A DNA stretch of 64,000 nucleotides from an uncultured Archangium sp. (GTDB lineage Bacteria; Myxococcota; Myxococcia; Myxococcales; Myxococcaceae): the NCBI GenBank assembly GCA_903905455.1, contig CAIVGN010000224.1, positions 1-64,000 on the forward strand, written 5' to 3'. The notes below the pieces were generated by a model. That model saw only the letters and a list, made by a program, of their open reading frames with translations. It made no database searches and was not told the origin of the DNA. Position numbers and translations under genes: made by a program. Of this stretch, positions 25,306 through 35,464 are shown piece after piece; position 1 is the first letter of the stretch; the number at the start of each line of letters is the position of its first letter.

Positions 25306-25335
25306 GTCACTCCGTTCCCTGTTCCGGGAAGTGAC
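25306..25335. promoter_or_regulatory. Inverted repeat in the divergent promoter region
   Basis: GTCAC and TTCCC on the left pair with GGGAA and GTGAC on the right, with a 4-nt bulge and a 6-nt centre. It lies between the first gene of the gliding cluster and the divergent nuclease gene, 46 bp from the former's start. This is where an operator for either unit would be expected. No clear -35/-10 or -24/-12 pair was identified. Confidence 0.35.
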
Positions 25336-25398
25336 CCGCCTCGGTCGCAGCGAGTGCGGTGGGTTGGGCCGGGCACGACCGATGCTCAATGCCACAGC

Positions 25399-26484
25399 GT
25401 GCGTCCCCTGGTGCTCATCGTTCCCCTGCTCGCCGCGTGTGGGCCGAACCTCGCGGTCGTCGGCAACGAGGAGCTTCCGGCGTCGGTCTCCTACGCGCGC
25501 ACCGTCGAGTTCCGCGCGGGCACCACGATGGGCCCGGCGCCGACGGTGAATGTGACCGCGACGCCTTCCCTGCCGCACATGGTGGGGCGCGAGCTGTGGT
25601 CGGTCGCGGATGTGCGCTTCGCTCCGGCGGTGGTGGTCGAGCCCATCGATGCGGGCACGACGCAACCGGTCGACGCGGGCGCGGTGGAGCCCATCGACGC
25701 AGGGGTCCCCGAACCGGTCGACGCGGGCCTCGCGCCGCCGGAGACCGACGGGGGCCTGCGCGGCCTCGACGTGAGCGTGCACCTCGCGCTGGGACTGCCC
25801 GATGGCTCGGGGGTGGGCCAGGCCGCGCGGTGGCTCCTCGTTCGGCCCCAGTACGTCACCTCGTACAACTCGCTGCGCAAGGTGCCGAACTGGTCGAGTT
25901 GGAAGCTCGACGCCACGGACTTCGGTTCGGCGAGCCGCGCCACGTCCTTCAAGACCGACCCCCTGCTCGCGGCGTCGGTGGCCCAGGCGAACGACGCGGA
26001 CTACCGGAACAGCGGCTTCGACCGCGGGCACCTCTGCCCCAGCGCCGACCGCACGTTCACCGACGCCGACAACGACGCGACCTTCTTCCTCACCAACGTC
26101 GTGCCGCAGACCCACGCCAGCAACGCGGGGCCCTGGCTCGATCTCGAAGACGAGTCGCGGCAGCTGGCGACGACCGGCAAGCGCATGGTCATCATCGCGG
26201 GGCCGATCTTCGGCGCCACCCAGCAGGCGATCGGCACCGGCGTCGACGTGCCGCTGTCGATGTTCAAGGTGGTGGTGGTGATGGACGGCCCGGCGAGCCC
26301 GCAGTCGGTGACCTCGAGCACGAAGGTCTACGCGGCGATCATCCCCAACGCGGCGGTCATCAGCGGCTCGTGGAGGCAGTGGCAGGTGACGGCGCGCACG
26401 GTGGAGCAACTCACCGGGCTCGACTTCCTGTCGGATCTTCCGCGGTCCACGCAGGACCTGCTCGAGACGCGCCTCGACCCGTGA
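25399..26484 (+). CDS. Lipoprotein DNA/RNA non-specific endonuclease
   Basis: Protein of 361 residues from a GTG start chosen because it opens a lipoprotein signal (VRPLVLIVPLLAAC, lipid Cys at residue 14); the frame extends further upstream without sense. A linker with four PxDAG units lies near residues 81-110. The nuclease domain (about 150-355) carries the beta-beta-alpha-metal signature FDRGHLCPSADR, where the His of DRGH is the general base. TNVVPQ follows, where Asn binds Mg2+, as in the NucA/Serratia family. It should cleave single- and double-stranded nucleic acid at the cell surface. A role in feeding on DNA from lysed prey is inference. It is divergent from the gliding cluster and convergent with the next gene, with adjacent stops. 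Confidence 0.85.
   Translation: MRPLVLIVPLLAACGPNLAVVGNEELPASVSYARTVEFRAGTTMGPAPTVNVTATPSLPHMVGRELWSVADVRFAPAVVVEPIDAGTTQPVDAGAVEPIDAGVPEPVDAGLAPPETDGGLRGLDVSVHLALGLPDGSGVGQAARWLLVRPQYVTSYNSLRKVPNWSSWKLDATDFGSASRATSFKTDPLLAASVAQANDADYRNSGFDRGHLCPSADRTFTDADNDATFFLTNVVPQTHASNAGPWLDLEDESRQLATTGKRMVIIAGPIFGATQQAIGTGVDVPLSMFKVVVVMDGPASPQSVTSSTKVYAAIIPNAAVISGSWRQWQVTARTVEQLTGLDFLSDLPRSTQDLLETRLDP
25638..25728 (+). repeat. Four ~24-bp units encoding P(I/V)DAG linker repeats
   Basis: Four tandem units encode PIDAG or PVDAG with three- to four-residue spacers inside the nuclease lipoprotein. They form a flexible spacer between the lipid anchor and the catalytic domain. Alternate units are more alike, suggesting a doubled 48-bp unit. 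Confidence 0.65.
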
Positions 26485-27855
26485 TCAGCGGCAGGCCGCC
26501 TGGGGGCCACCGGTGCAGCCGAAGAGCAAGGTGTCGGCGGCGCAGATGCCTTCGTTGACCACGCCGGCGCGAACGAGGTCGGCGATGGCGGGCAACGCGA
26601 GTTCCGCGTTGGGGCGCAGCGAAACACACTGCCGGAGCTCGCACTTCGGCGTGGGAGCGGCGCACTCGGCCTCGCTCGAGCAGACCTTCCCCACCAGCTT
26701 CGCCGTCGAGAACACCAGGCGGCAAACCTTGGCGGTGGAATCGACGCCGAGTTCGTCAGCCCGGATGGCGCGCGCGAGGGTGTTGGCGATGAAGATGAGC
26801 GAGCCGCGCGGGTCGACGTCCTCCACGCCCTTGAGCGCGGCAGTGAGCCGCGTGAGCCCGAACTCCGAGCACTGCTCTTCGATCGCCAGCCGGTAGAGCA
26901 TGCGAACCAGGTCCGAGTTCACGTCCCGCGTCGTCAGGCAGTTCAGCGAGCCCTTCAGCGGCGTCATGATCTCCGGGTGCCCGAGAATCTTCTCGAGATC
27001 TCCGACCACGGGATCGAGATCCATTTTCACCTGGGCGGGCAGCGGCAACATGGAGAAGGCGTTCCGAAGCCCTGCCGCATCGGCCCCCTGCACAGCGCCG
27101 AGCAAGATCTTCGCGATCGACACCGTGTCCGACTCGGTCAACGACTGGGGGTTGAGCAGCCCCGTGATCGACGGCTTCGCCGCGAGTTCGTTGAGGTGCT
27201 TCACCAGGTCCTTCCCGTCGGGCGTGTTCACGTAGTCAGTGAAGCCGATCGCCATGTCGAGGCCGTCGGTCAGCTTGCAGGTCCCCGTCTGGGCGCAGAA
27301 CCCCGACACCAGCCCGGCGACCTCGTAGTGCGAGACGCGCGGGCGCCCCTTGCAGTCGTTCCCGGTGCCCGTGAGGTAATTGAGGATGGTGAGCAACTGC
27401 GGCTCGATGAGGTTGATCGCCTCGATGCCCTTGCCCTGATGCACCAGCAAGTCGAGCGACCGCCGCATCTCGCACAGCTCATTGGCGCTGCTCAGCGGGG
27501 GTTTCGCTTGCTCGGTCGCGCAGAACTCGCCACCCACCGCGCCCGGCTCCTTCGGCTTGAGCGCAAACGAGCTGAGCGTCTTGAAAATCGAGCGCAGCAC
27601 CTCGTTGATCGGCGGCGGCTCGCCCTCGCGCTCCGACACGGTGAGCTGGTTTTCGACGAGATCCTTGAGGTTCTTCGTCTTGCCCTGGCCGATGGCCGCC
27701 ACGAAGTTCGGCATCAGCTGCTCGAAGCTCTGGCACTGCATGATGTCGGCGCGCGCTTCGGCGGCCGGCGCGACGGCATTCTCGGCGCCGCACGAGGCGA
27801 ACCCCACGAACGTGAAGACGATGGTGAGCGCGAGCGCGAACCGCAGGTGATTCAT
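26485..27855 (-). CDS. Hypothetical alpha-helical lipoprotein
   Basis: Protein of 456 residues with signal peptide MNHLRFALALTIVFTFVGFA and lipobox FASC. The mature part is mostly helical with scattered Cys that could form disulfides (CKGRPRVSHYEV; GFCAQTGTCKL; CSSEAECAAPTPKCELRQC). I recognise no catalytic motif. Its start lies 12 bp beyond the CoA-transferase stop at 27868, on the same strand, so the two may be transcribed together. It ends head-on against the nuclease gene with no spacer. A large envelope lipoprotein of unknown role is all the sequence supports. Confidence 0.65.
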   Translation of the reverse strand: MNHLRFALALTIVFTFVGFASCGAENAVAPAAEARADIMQCQSFEQLMPNFVAAIGQGKTKNLKDLVENQLTVSEREGEPPPINEVLRSIFKTLSSFALKPKEPGAVGGEFCATEQAKPPLSSANELCEMRRSLDLLVHQGKGIEAINLIEPQLLTILNYLTGTGNDCKGRPRVSHYEVAGLVSGFCAQTGTCKLTDGLDMAIGFTDYVNTPDGKDLVKHLNELAAKPSITGLLNPQSLTESDTVSIAKILLGAVQGADAAGLRNAFSMLPLPAQVKMDLDPVVGDLEKILGHPEIMTPLKGSLNCLTTRDVNSDLVRMLYRLAIEEQCSEFGLTRLTAALKGVEDVDPRGSLIFIANTLARAIRADELGVDSTAKVCRLVFSTAKLVGKVCSSEAECAAPTPKCELRQCVSLRPNAELALPAIADLVRAGVVNEGICAADTLLFGCTGGPQAACR

Positions 27856-27867
27856 AAGCGCGCAAGC

Positions 27868-28992
27868 CTAGCCGAGACCGCACTCCCGCAGGATCTCCGC
27901 GGTGTTTTCCCCGAGCGCCGGTGGGGGGCGAATGGCGACATCGCCGAACCGCAGCGGCGTACGCAGCCAGACCACGTCACCCACCTTCGCGAACACGCCC
28001 CGCGCCTGGAGCTGGGGATCGTCGAGCACCTCGTCCCCTTCCCTCACCGGCTCGACGCACAGGTCCAGCGGGCTGAAGACCGTGATCCACTCGGCCAGCG
28101 ACCGCGCCGCGAAGACCGCCTCCAGCTCCCGGCGCGTCCGTCGACCGCCCTCCCCCGTGTCGTAGGCGCCCTCGAGCAGCTCGGGCCGGCCGATGGCCGC
28201 GCACACGCCCTGGAAGAACTTGGGCTCGAGCGCGCCGACCGCGAGGTAGCGATCGTCCTTCGTGCGGTACAGTCCGTAGCAAGCGTAGCCCCCGTTGAGC
28301 GCCTCCCGACCGCGGGCCAGCGGCGCGCCCTCCCCTCCCATCACCAGCCGGGACGCGAGGTGCATGTGCAGGAACGCCAGCGAGCCGTCGGTCATCGACA
28401 CGTCGACGAACCGGCCCTGGCCTGTCTGGTGGCGCTCGTGGAGCGCGGCGAGAATGCCGACGAGCGCGAAGAGGCTGCCTCCGCCGATGTCGGCCACCTG
28501 CACGCCGGGCAACGCCGGGGCGCCCCCCTCAACGCCGCCGTACGCGAGCGCCCCCGAGCGGGCCATGTAGTTGAGATCGTGGCCGGCCTTGAGGCGGTCG
28601 GGGCCGGTCTGCCCGTAGCCGCTGATGGAGCACATGATCAGCTTCGGGTTCTCCTTCGCCAGCGCCGGGTAGCCGCAGCCCAGCCGGTCCATCACCCCGG
28701 GGCGGAAGCTCTCGACGAGCACGTCGTAGTGCCGCACCAGGGCCTTCAGGGTCGCCACGCCCCCGGCCGACTTGAGATCGAGGGCGATCGATCGCTTGTT
28801 GCGGTTGAGCCCGAGGAAGAGCGCCGACGTCTCGTCCTTCATCGGCGGCATGTGGCGCGTGTAGTCGCCGGTGCCGGGCTCCTCGACCTTGTCCACCGTC
28901 GCGCCGAGATCGGCGAGCACCAGCGTGGCGTAGGGGCCGGGCAGCAAGCGCGAGAGATCGAGGACCTTCACTCCAGCAAGCGGCAGGGACAC
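27868..28992 (-). CDS. CaiB/BaiF family CoA transferase, alpha-methylacyl-CoA racemase-like
   Basis: Protein of 374 residues, usual length for family III CoA transferases. The N-terminus GVKVLDLSRLLPGPYATLVLA and DLKSAGG are family hallmarks. The segment AGHDLNYMARSGAL places H138 and a later D168 (VQVADIGGGS) 30 residues apart, the spacing of the catalytic His/Asp pair in alpha-methylacyl-CoA racemases. Racemase activity on 2-methyl-branched acyl-CoA is therefore more likely than CoA transfer, though this is not proved. Branched-chain fatty acids are abundant in myxobacteria. It lies downstream of the SCP2 gene on the same strand, with a terminator between them. Confidence 0.85.
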   Translation of the reverse strand: MSLPLAGVKVLDLSRLLPGPYATLVLADLGATVDKVEEPGTGDYTRHMPPMKDETSALFLGLNRNKRSIALDLKSAGGVATLKALVRHYDVLVESFRPGVMDRLGCGYPALAKENPKLIMCSISGYGQTGPDRLKAGHDLNYMARSGALAYGGVEGGAPALPGVQVADIGGGSLFALVGILAALHERHQTGQGRFVDVSMTDGSLAFLHMHLASRLVMGGEGAPLARGREALNGGYACYGLYRTKDDRYLAVGALEPKFFQGVCAAIGRPELLEGAYDTGEGGRRTRRELEAVFAARSLAEWITVFSPLDLCVEPVREGDEVLDDPQLQARGVFAKVGDVVWLRTPLRFGDVAIRPPPALGENTAEILRECGLG

Positions 28993-29011
28993 GGGCGCTC
29001 CGTTCGAAAAG

Positions 29012-29046
29012 AAAAACGGCGCCGCCCCGAAGTGGGACAGCGCCGT
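29012..29046 (-). terminator. Intrinsic terminator after the SCP2 gene
   Basis: A 7-bp stem ACGGCGC / GCGCCGT with a 17-nt interior that can pair further. On the minus strand it is followed immediately by TTTTTCTTTTC, a clear rho-independent terminator. Confidence 0.8.
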
Positions 29047-29068
29047 GAAATGCGAGTTCGAGACCGGC

Positions 29069-29395
29069 TCAGCCCATCAGCTTGGCGAGCTTCATCGCCA
29101 GGCCCATGTCCATCGGCTTGAACTTCAGCTTGCCGGTCATCGCGGCCGTCTGCGCCGAGAGCTGCTTGGCGATGATCTTCTCGAAGTCCGGAGCGGTGCA
29201 GGTGATCGTCATCTTCGACTCGCCGTTCGTCCCGGCGCTCACCCAACCCTCGGTCTTGGTGCAGTCGAGCGTCCACGCGCCACCACCGTCGCCGGTGATG
29301 TTGAAGTGGATGACGGCGCCGATGTCCTTGCCGATTTCCGGCTTGGCGGTCAGGCGGTTGGGAATCTCGGTCTCCAGAATGTCCTTCACGGCCAT
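29069..29395 (-). CDS. SCP2 sterol-carrier domain protein
   Basis: A 108-residue single-domain protein of the SCP2 type, with typical blocks GAVIHFNITGDGGGAWTLDC, MTITCTAPDFEKIIAK and an amphipathic end GKLKFKPMDMGLAMKLAKLM. The fold forms a hydrophobic tunnel for lipids or acyl-CoA. It has no signal peptide and is cytoplasmic. The next gene on the strand is an acyl-CoA racemase-like enzyme, consistent with a shared lipid context. The transcript appears to end at the hairpin just downstream. The ligand is unknown. Confidence 0.85.
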   Translation of the reverse strand: MAVKDILETEIPNRLTAKPEIGKDIGAVIHFNITGDGGGAWTLDCTKTEGWVSAGTNGESKMTITCTAPDFEKIIAKQLSAQTAAMTGKLKFKPMDMGLAMKLAKLMG

Positions 29396-29476
29396 GGTTG
29401 CCTCACTTGGGTACGTTCGTGCTGCGTTGACTTCAGAATCAACAGGCGCAGACCGTAATGATCCGCCCCTCAGGGG

Positions 29477-31420
29477 TCAAGGGATGGCGGCTTCCTTCGC
29501 CAGCAACTCGGCGAAGGCGTCGACCGACATCGACTTGAGGTCTTCGCCACCGTGCCGACGGGGCGCGACCGCGTTGCCCTCGACCTCGCGATCACCGATC
29601 ACGAGGATGAAGGGGACCTTCCCGATCTCCGCCTCGCGGATCTTCTTCTGCATCGACATGCCGCGGTCGTCGAACTCCACGCGGAAGCCCTTCGCGTTGA
29701 GGGCAGCGACCACCTTCTTGGCGTGCTCGTCCTGGCGATCGGCCACGGTGACGATCACCGCCTGCGTCGGCGACAACCACGCGGGGAAGATGCCCGCGAA
29801 GTGCTCGATGAGAATGGCGATGAAGCGCTCGAAGCTGCCGAAGATCGCGCGGTGGAGCACGACCGGCCGGTGCTCCTTGTTGTCGTCGCCCACGTAGGTG
29901 AGGTCGAAGCGCTCGGCGGCGATGTAGTCGAGCTGCATCGTGCCCAGCTGCCACTTGCGACCAATGGAGTCGGACACCACGAAGTCGATCTTCGGGCCGT
30001 AGAAGGCGCCGTCGCCCGGCTTGAGCTCGTAGGCCACGTTCATCTTCTCGAGCGTGTCCTTGAGGGCGGCCTCGGCGCGATCCCACAGGTCGTCGGAGCC
30101 CAGGCGCTTCTCGGGCCGCGTCGAGAGCTTCGCTTCGTACTTGAGCCCCACCGCGTTGTAGACGCGGTCGAGCAGCTTCACGAAGCGGAACACCTCGTCG
30201 GCGATCTGGTCTTCGCGGCAGTAGATGTGGGCGTCGTCCTGCGCGAACTGGCGCACGCGCGTCAGGCCACCGAGCGCGCCGGCGGCCTCGTTGCGGTGCA
30301 GCACGTCCTGGGTGTGCAGGCGCAGCGGAAGCTCGCGGTAGCTGTGCTTGCCGAAGCCGTAATAGACGTGGTGCGAGGGGCAGTTCATGGGCTTGAGCGA
30401 GTAGTCGAGCTCGCCCGAGTCGCTGTCCTGCACCAGGAACATGTTCTCCTTGTACTTGTCCCAGTGGCCGCTCTTCATCCACAGGTTCTTGTTGAAGAGC
30501 AGCGGCGTCTTGATCTCGACGTAGCCGTCTTCACGCGTGAGCCGGCGCATCCAGTCCGAGAGCGTCTGGTAGAGCGAGGTGCCCTTGGGCGTCCAGAAGG
30601 CGGCGCCGGGCGAATACGGGTGGAAGTGGAAGAGATCGAGCTCGCGGCCCAGGCGGCGGTGGTCGCGCTTGGCGGCCTCCTCGCGCTGCTTCGACCAGGC
30701 GTCGAGGCCCTTCTTGTCGAAGAACGAGATGCCGTAGATGCGCTGCAGCTGCGCCTTGGTCTGGTCGGCGCGCCAGTAGGCGCCCGAGGCCGAGAGCAGC
30801 TTGATCACGCCCACCTTGGCCGTCGAAGGGCCGTGGGGCCCGAGGCAGAAGTCGACCCAGTCGCCGTGGGTGTAGAGCGTCAGCGTCTTGGCGCCCCTGG
30901 CCACGATGTCGTGAATGATCTCGACCTTGAACTTCTCGCCCTTCGCCTCGAAGAGCTTCACCGCGTCTTCCGAGGAGATCTCGGTGCGCTTGAAGGGCAC
31001 GTCCTTGGCGATGATCTCGTTGGCGCGCTTCTCGATGGCCTCGAGCTCTTCGGGCGAAAACGGGGCGGGCTTGCCGTCCTTCTCGCGCGAGAAGTCGTAA
31101 TAGAAGCCCTCTTCGATCACCGGGCCGATGGTGACCTGCGTGCCGGGGAAGAGCTGCTGCACGGCGTCGGCGACGATGTGCGCGGCGTCGTGGCGCGTGA
31201 CCTCGAGGGCCTCGGGGTTCTTCGAGGTGAAGATCTGCAGCGACGCGTCGGCGTCGAGGGTGCGGGCGAGGTCGACGTCTTGCCCGTTGCCCCGCGCGAA
31301 GACCGCGGCCTTCGCGAGCCCGGGGCCGATGTGGTTCTTGACGAAATCAACAACGGAGATGCCCGCCTCGGCTTCCTTCTTGGAGCCGTCGGGGAGCGTG
31401 ATCGTGACGAGAGCAGCCAT
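29477..31420 (-). CDS. thrS: Threonyl-tRNA synthetase
   Basis: Charges tRNA-Thr. The start is at [13 protein letters not shown], preceded by a strong AAGGAGG Shine-Dalgarno; an upstream in-frame ATG would translate the leader hairpin. The 647 residues match the family (about 640). Domains in order: TGS (1-60); second additional/editing domain with [17 protein letters not shown]; class II catalytic core with [11 protein letters not shown], supplying a Zn-binding Cys, and motif 2 [17 protein letters not shown]; and an anticodon-binding domain ([20 protein letters not shown]). MNCPSHH departs slightly from the commoner MNCPGHI. The 5' leader contains a long hairpin. Confidence 0.95.
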   Translation of the reverse strand: MAALVTITLPDGSKKEAEAGISVVDFVKNHIGPGLAKAAVFARGNGQDVDLARTLDADASLQIFTSKNPEALEVTRHDAAHIVADAVQQLFPGTQVTIGPVIEEGFYYDFSREKDGKPAPFSPEELEAIEKRANEIIAKDVPFKRTEISSEDAVKLFEAKGEKFKVEIIHDIVARGAKTLTLYTHGDWVDFCLGPHGPSTAKVGVIKLLSASGAYWRADQTKAQLQRIYGISFFDKKGLDAWSKQREEAAKRDHRRLGRELDLFHFHPYSPGAAFWTPKGTSLYQTLSDWMRRLTREDGYVEIKTPLLFNKNLWMKSGHWDKYKENMFLVQDSDSGELDYSLKPMNCPSHHVYYGFGKHSYRELPLRLHTQDVLHRNEAAGALGGLTRVRQFAQDDAHIYCREDQIADEVFRFVKLLDRVYNAVGLKYEAKLSTRPEKRLGSDDLWDRAEAALKDTLEKMNVAYELKPGDGAFYGPKIDFVVSDSIGRKWQLGTMQLDYIAAERFDLTYVGDDNKEHRPVVLHRAIFGSFERFIAILIEHFAGIFPAWLSPTQAVIVTVADRQDEHAKKVVAALNAKGFRVEFDDRGMSMQKKIREAEIGKVPFILVIGDREVEGNAVAPRRHGGEDLKSMSVDAFAELLAKEAAIP

Positions 31421-31472
31421 GGGCCGCCTCCTTAGCGTCTTTGAGGTCTGGAGTCGGAGCGGGAAAAGACTT

Positions 31473-31518
31473 CGGCCGGAGGAGCGACTCTTTTTCAAAG
31501 AGTCTCTCACTCCGGCCG
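31473..31518 (-). terminator. Long two-part hairpin between tRNA-Val and thrS
   Basis: An outer 9-bp stem CGGCCGGAG / CTCCGGCCG encloses an inner 8-bp perfect stem GACTCTTT / AAAGAGTC with a 3-nt loop. On the minus strand it is followed by AAGTCTTTTCCC. It can end the tRNA-Val transcript and, if thrS is read through from the tRNA promoter, could act as an attenuator for thrS. Confidence 0.65.
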
Positions 31519-31523
31519 ACGAG

Positions 31524-31595
31524 TGCGTCCTGCTGGTCTCGAACCAGCGACCCCCACCGTGTCAAGGTGGTGCTCTACCGCTGAGCTAAGGACGC
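31524..31595 (-). tRNA. tRNA-Val (GAC)
   Basis: A 72-nt cloverleaf: acceptor GCGTCCT / AGGACGC, D arm GCTC...GAGC, anticodon stem CCACC / GGTGG with loop TTGACAC (anticodon GAC), T arm GCTGG-TTCGAGA-CCAGC and discriminator A. CCA is not encoded; the genome continues CTC. Confidence 0.95.
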
Positions 31596-31672
31596 GTTGT
31601 GAAAGCGGGGCGGCTTCTACCGATCGCGCTCCGTTACTGTCAAGAACGCAGTACACGTCCGCTCGACGGAAC

Positions 31673-32296
31673 ATGAGTCTTTTGCCTGACAGCGCGACCT
31701 TCCATGAGCGGGTCCAGGACCTTTTCGTGGCCTACCGCGGGCACGGCGTGAGCCTGTCTTCCGTCGATCTCGACCTCCTGGACGCCTGGGCGACGGCCGA
31801 GGTGCCCTTCGAGGTCATCGCCCGGGGCATCCGCAAGGCCGCCGAGGCCGCCCTGTGGGACGCTGCCGAGGGCCAGGGGCACCTGCGCTCGCTCAAGGCC
31901 TGCAAACGGCAGGTCGACCTGGAGATCGGGAAGTTCGTCTCCAAGACCGCCGGGCGCACCGAGCAGCCCTCCGCGGTCGCCACGGAGCCCTTTCACGTCA
32001 CCCGGCACCAGAAGCTGGTGGCCGCGCTGAAGAAGGCGACGAAGCCCGCGGTGCCCCCCTGGGTCGACCGGCTCGGGGTGCCCGCCGACTTTGCCGCGGG
32101 CGACCGCCAGGAGTCGCTGGCGCTGCTGTTGCTAGTGCGGGGGCTCCCGGAGGCGCGGCGCTCGGCGCTCTTGCGCGAGGCCCGGCGGCTGGTGGAGAAG
32201 GCCGAGGCGATGTCGGCGGCCACGAAGCGTGAGTCGTTGCGGTTTCATCGCGCCGCGCTTTCGCGGCAGGCGTGGGCGCTGCCCGCATTCTGGTGA
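31673..32296 (+). CDS. Unrecognised helical protein paired with a DnaC-like ATPase
   Basis: Protein of 207 residues. The start is placed at MSLLPDSATFHERV, because the longer frame would read through the antisense tRNA-Val. It is mostly helical: residues 10-95 contain FHERVQDLFVAYRGHGVSLS and FEVIARGIRKAAEAALWDAA, and the C-terminal half is basic and Arg-rich. No signal peptide, TM segment or catalytic motif is visible. It ends 9 bp before the DnaC-like gene, a strong hint of an operon. A role as partner or DNA-binding adaptor of that ATPase is inference. Confidence 0.7.
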   Translation: MSLLPDSATFHERVQDLFVAYRGHGVSLSSVDLDLLDAWATAEVPFEVIARGIRKAAEAALWDAAEGQGHLRSLKACKRQVDLEIGKFVSKTAGRTEQPSAVATEPFHVTRHQKLVAALKKATKPAVPPWVDRLGVPADFAAGDRQESLALLLLVRGLPEARRSALLREARRLVEKAEAMSAATKRESLRFHRAALSRQAWALPAFW

Positions 32297-32305
32297 GGTT
32301 CTCAC

Positions 32306-33157
32306 GTGGCGAACGCGACTGACGCAGGCGGCATCACCTTCGACCGGGTCGGCGACTACGCGGCCGCGAGGCTGACGCAGAAGCTCTCGGAGTGCCCCGA
32401 CTGCGGCGGCACGGGCCTGATGCGCACCACCACGCACCAGAACGGGCGCGACTATGAGGTGGTCACGGCCTGTCCGCGCGCCCGGTTGCAGAAGCGCGCC
32501 ACCCTCTACAACCAGGCCCACCTCCCCGCGGTGCAGTCACTGGCGACGTTCGAGACCTACAAGCCCTCGAACGCCGAGCAGCACCGCGCGCTCCAGGTGG
32601 TCAAGGAGTTCGCCTTCCGCTGGCCGACACAGCGCGGCTTCGTGCTCAGCGGCCCGGTGGGCACGGGCAAGACGCACCTGCTGAGCGCGACCCTCAAGCA
32701 CGTGGCCATCGAGCTGGGGGTCAACGTCTCGTACGTCGAGATCTCGCTGCTCTACTCGCAGATTCGCCGCGGCTTCCAGGACGGCAAGTCGGGCGGCGAG
32801 ATCATCGGCCCGCTCTCTCAGGTCGACGTGCTGGCCATCGACGAGTTGGGCAAGGGCCGCGGCAGCCAGTTCGAGCTGGAGACGCTCGATGAGCTGATCG
32901 CCCGCCGCTACAACGCCGGCAAGGTGACGCTGTTCGCCACCAACTACTCGCTCAAGCCGCCCGAAGAGCGCGCTCAGCGAGGCTACTTCGGCACCGAGAC
33001 CGTGCTCGAGTCCGCCAAGGACTCGAAGCTGCTGTGCGACCGCGTGGGCGATCGCATCTACAGCCGGCTGTGCGAGATGTGCGAGTTCGTGGAGTTCCCC
33101 GCCGCGACGCCGGACATGCGGCGGAGCCCTCAACTCGCGGGACGCAAGCGCCCCTGA
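32306..33157 (+). CDS. DnaC/IstB-like AAA+ ATPase with N-terminal zinc-finger-like motif
   Basis: Protein of 283 residues from a GTG start. Near the N-terminus C30-PDC-GGTG (C30, C33) resembles half of a zinc knuckle. The ATPase core has Walker A GPVGTGKTH and Walker B VDVLAIDELGKG, followed by sensor-1-like VTLFATNYS. This fits helicase loaders and IstB-type ATPases. No transposase accompanies it, so a replication or primosome role, or a myxobacterial variant of it, is preferred to an insertion-sequence helper. It forms a pair with the preceding gene. The substrate helicase is unknown. Confidence 0.8.
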   Translation: MANATDAGGITFDRVGDYAAARLTQKLSECPDCGGTGLMRTTTHQNGRDYEVVTACPRARLQKRATLYNQAHLPAVQSLATFETYKPSNAEQHRALQVVKEFAFRWPTQRGFVLSGPVGTGKTHLLSATLKHVAIELGVNVSYVEISLLYSQIRRGFQDGKSGGEIIGPLSQVDVLAIDELGKGRGSQFELETLDELIARRYNAGKVTLFATNYSLKPPEERAQRGYFGTETVLESAKDSKLLCDRVGDRIYSRLCEMCEFVEFPAATPDMRRSPQLAGRKRP

Positions 33158-33161
33158 GGGG

Positions 33162-33623
33162 TCACTTCGCGCCGGTGCAGATCCAGTCCTTGAGGATCTG
33201 CTTCTGCGCCGCGGTCAGCGTGGTGTTGTCGTTGGGCATGACCCCCGACACGTTCTCGGACTTGGGGCCGGTGCGACCCTTCGCCGCGCCGCCCAGCACC
33301 TTGAGCCACAGCGAGCTGTTGGCCAGGGAGGTCGAGTCGACGACCTTCAACGTGGCCGCTGTGCCGGCGTAGAGAGACTTCTTGTTCACCATCAGCGCGC
33401 TCCTGGCCTCCGTCGAGTAGTCGCCGTAGCTGAAGTTGGCCGCGTGGCAGCTGCTCGATGCACAGCTGGCGGCGAGCAGCGGCTGCACGTTGGTGGCGAG
33501 CGTGGCGGCCCCCGGGCTGCTGGCGCAGGTGAGATCGGGGTCGGTGGTGCCGGCATCATCGGTGCTGGGGGCGCCGCAGGCGAACGCCAAAACAGTCGAG
33601 AGCAGGACGAGGAGCTTGTGCAT
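33162..33623 (-). CDS. Cytochrome c-like lipoprotein with an atypical CX4CH motif
   Basis: Protein of 153 residues. The start is at MHKLLVLLSTVLAFAC, a lipoprotein signal (lipid Cys16), followed by a DAG-type linker. The mature domain resembles planctomycete-type cytochrome c modules: a Cys-His pair C54-ASSS-C59-H60, a candidate axial Met in GVMPND (M129), and a final helix LTAAQKQILKDWICTGA. The heme motif has four residues between the Cys instead of the usual two, so heme attachment is uncertain. It ends 4 bp from the convergent DnaC-like gene. The groEL terminator lies just upstream of its start. Confidence 0.65.
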   Translation of the reverse strand: MHKLLVLLSTVLAFACGAPSTDDAGTTDPDLTCASSPGAATLATNVQPLLAASCASSSCHAANFSYGDYSTEARSALMVNKKSLYAGTAATLKVVDSTSLANSSLWLKVLGGAAKGRTGPKSENVSGVMPNDNTTLTAAQKQILKDWICTGAK

Positions 33624-33666
33624 GGGAAGGAGGACTAACGCGCCACCGGCACCATGCAAAGAACAA

Positions 33667-33700
33667 CGCCCCGCCCCCTTCTTCCGAAGGGAGCGAGGCG
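33667..33700 (-). terminator. Terminator downstream of groEL
   Basis: A 15-bp imperfect stem (CGCCCCGCCCCCTTC against GAAGGGAGCGAGGCG) with a 4-nt loop, 27 bp beyond the groEL stop. On the minus strand it is followed by TTGTTCTTTG. Confidence 0.6.
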
Positions 33701-33726
33701 CGTTCGAGACGACGTGAGTCAGCGAC

Positions 33727-35460
<1,734 letters not shown>

Positions 35461-35464
<4 letters not shown>

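Noticed and set aside
25261-26409. N-terminal extension of the small exported protein to 465 residues
   Set aside because: The extension is antisense to the endonuclease gene. The signal peptide begins at the ATG at 25260, and the paralogous neighbour has the same 82-residue length.
32306-33157. IstB helper of an insertion sequence
   Set aside because: No IstA-like transposase or terminal inverted repeats are nearby, and the gene is paired with a non-transposon partner. A replication-type loader is preferred, though not proved.
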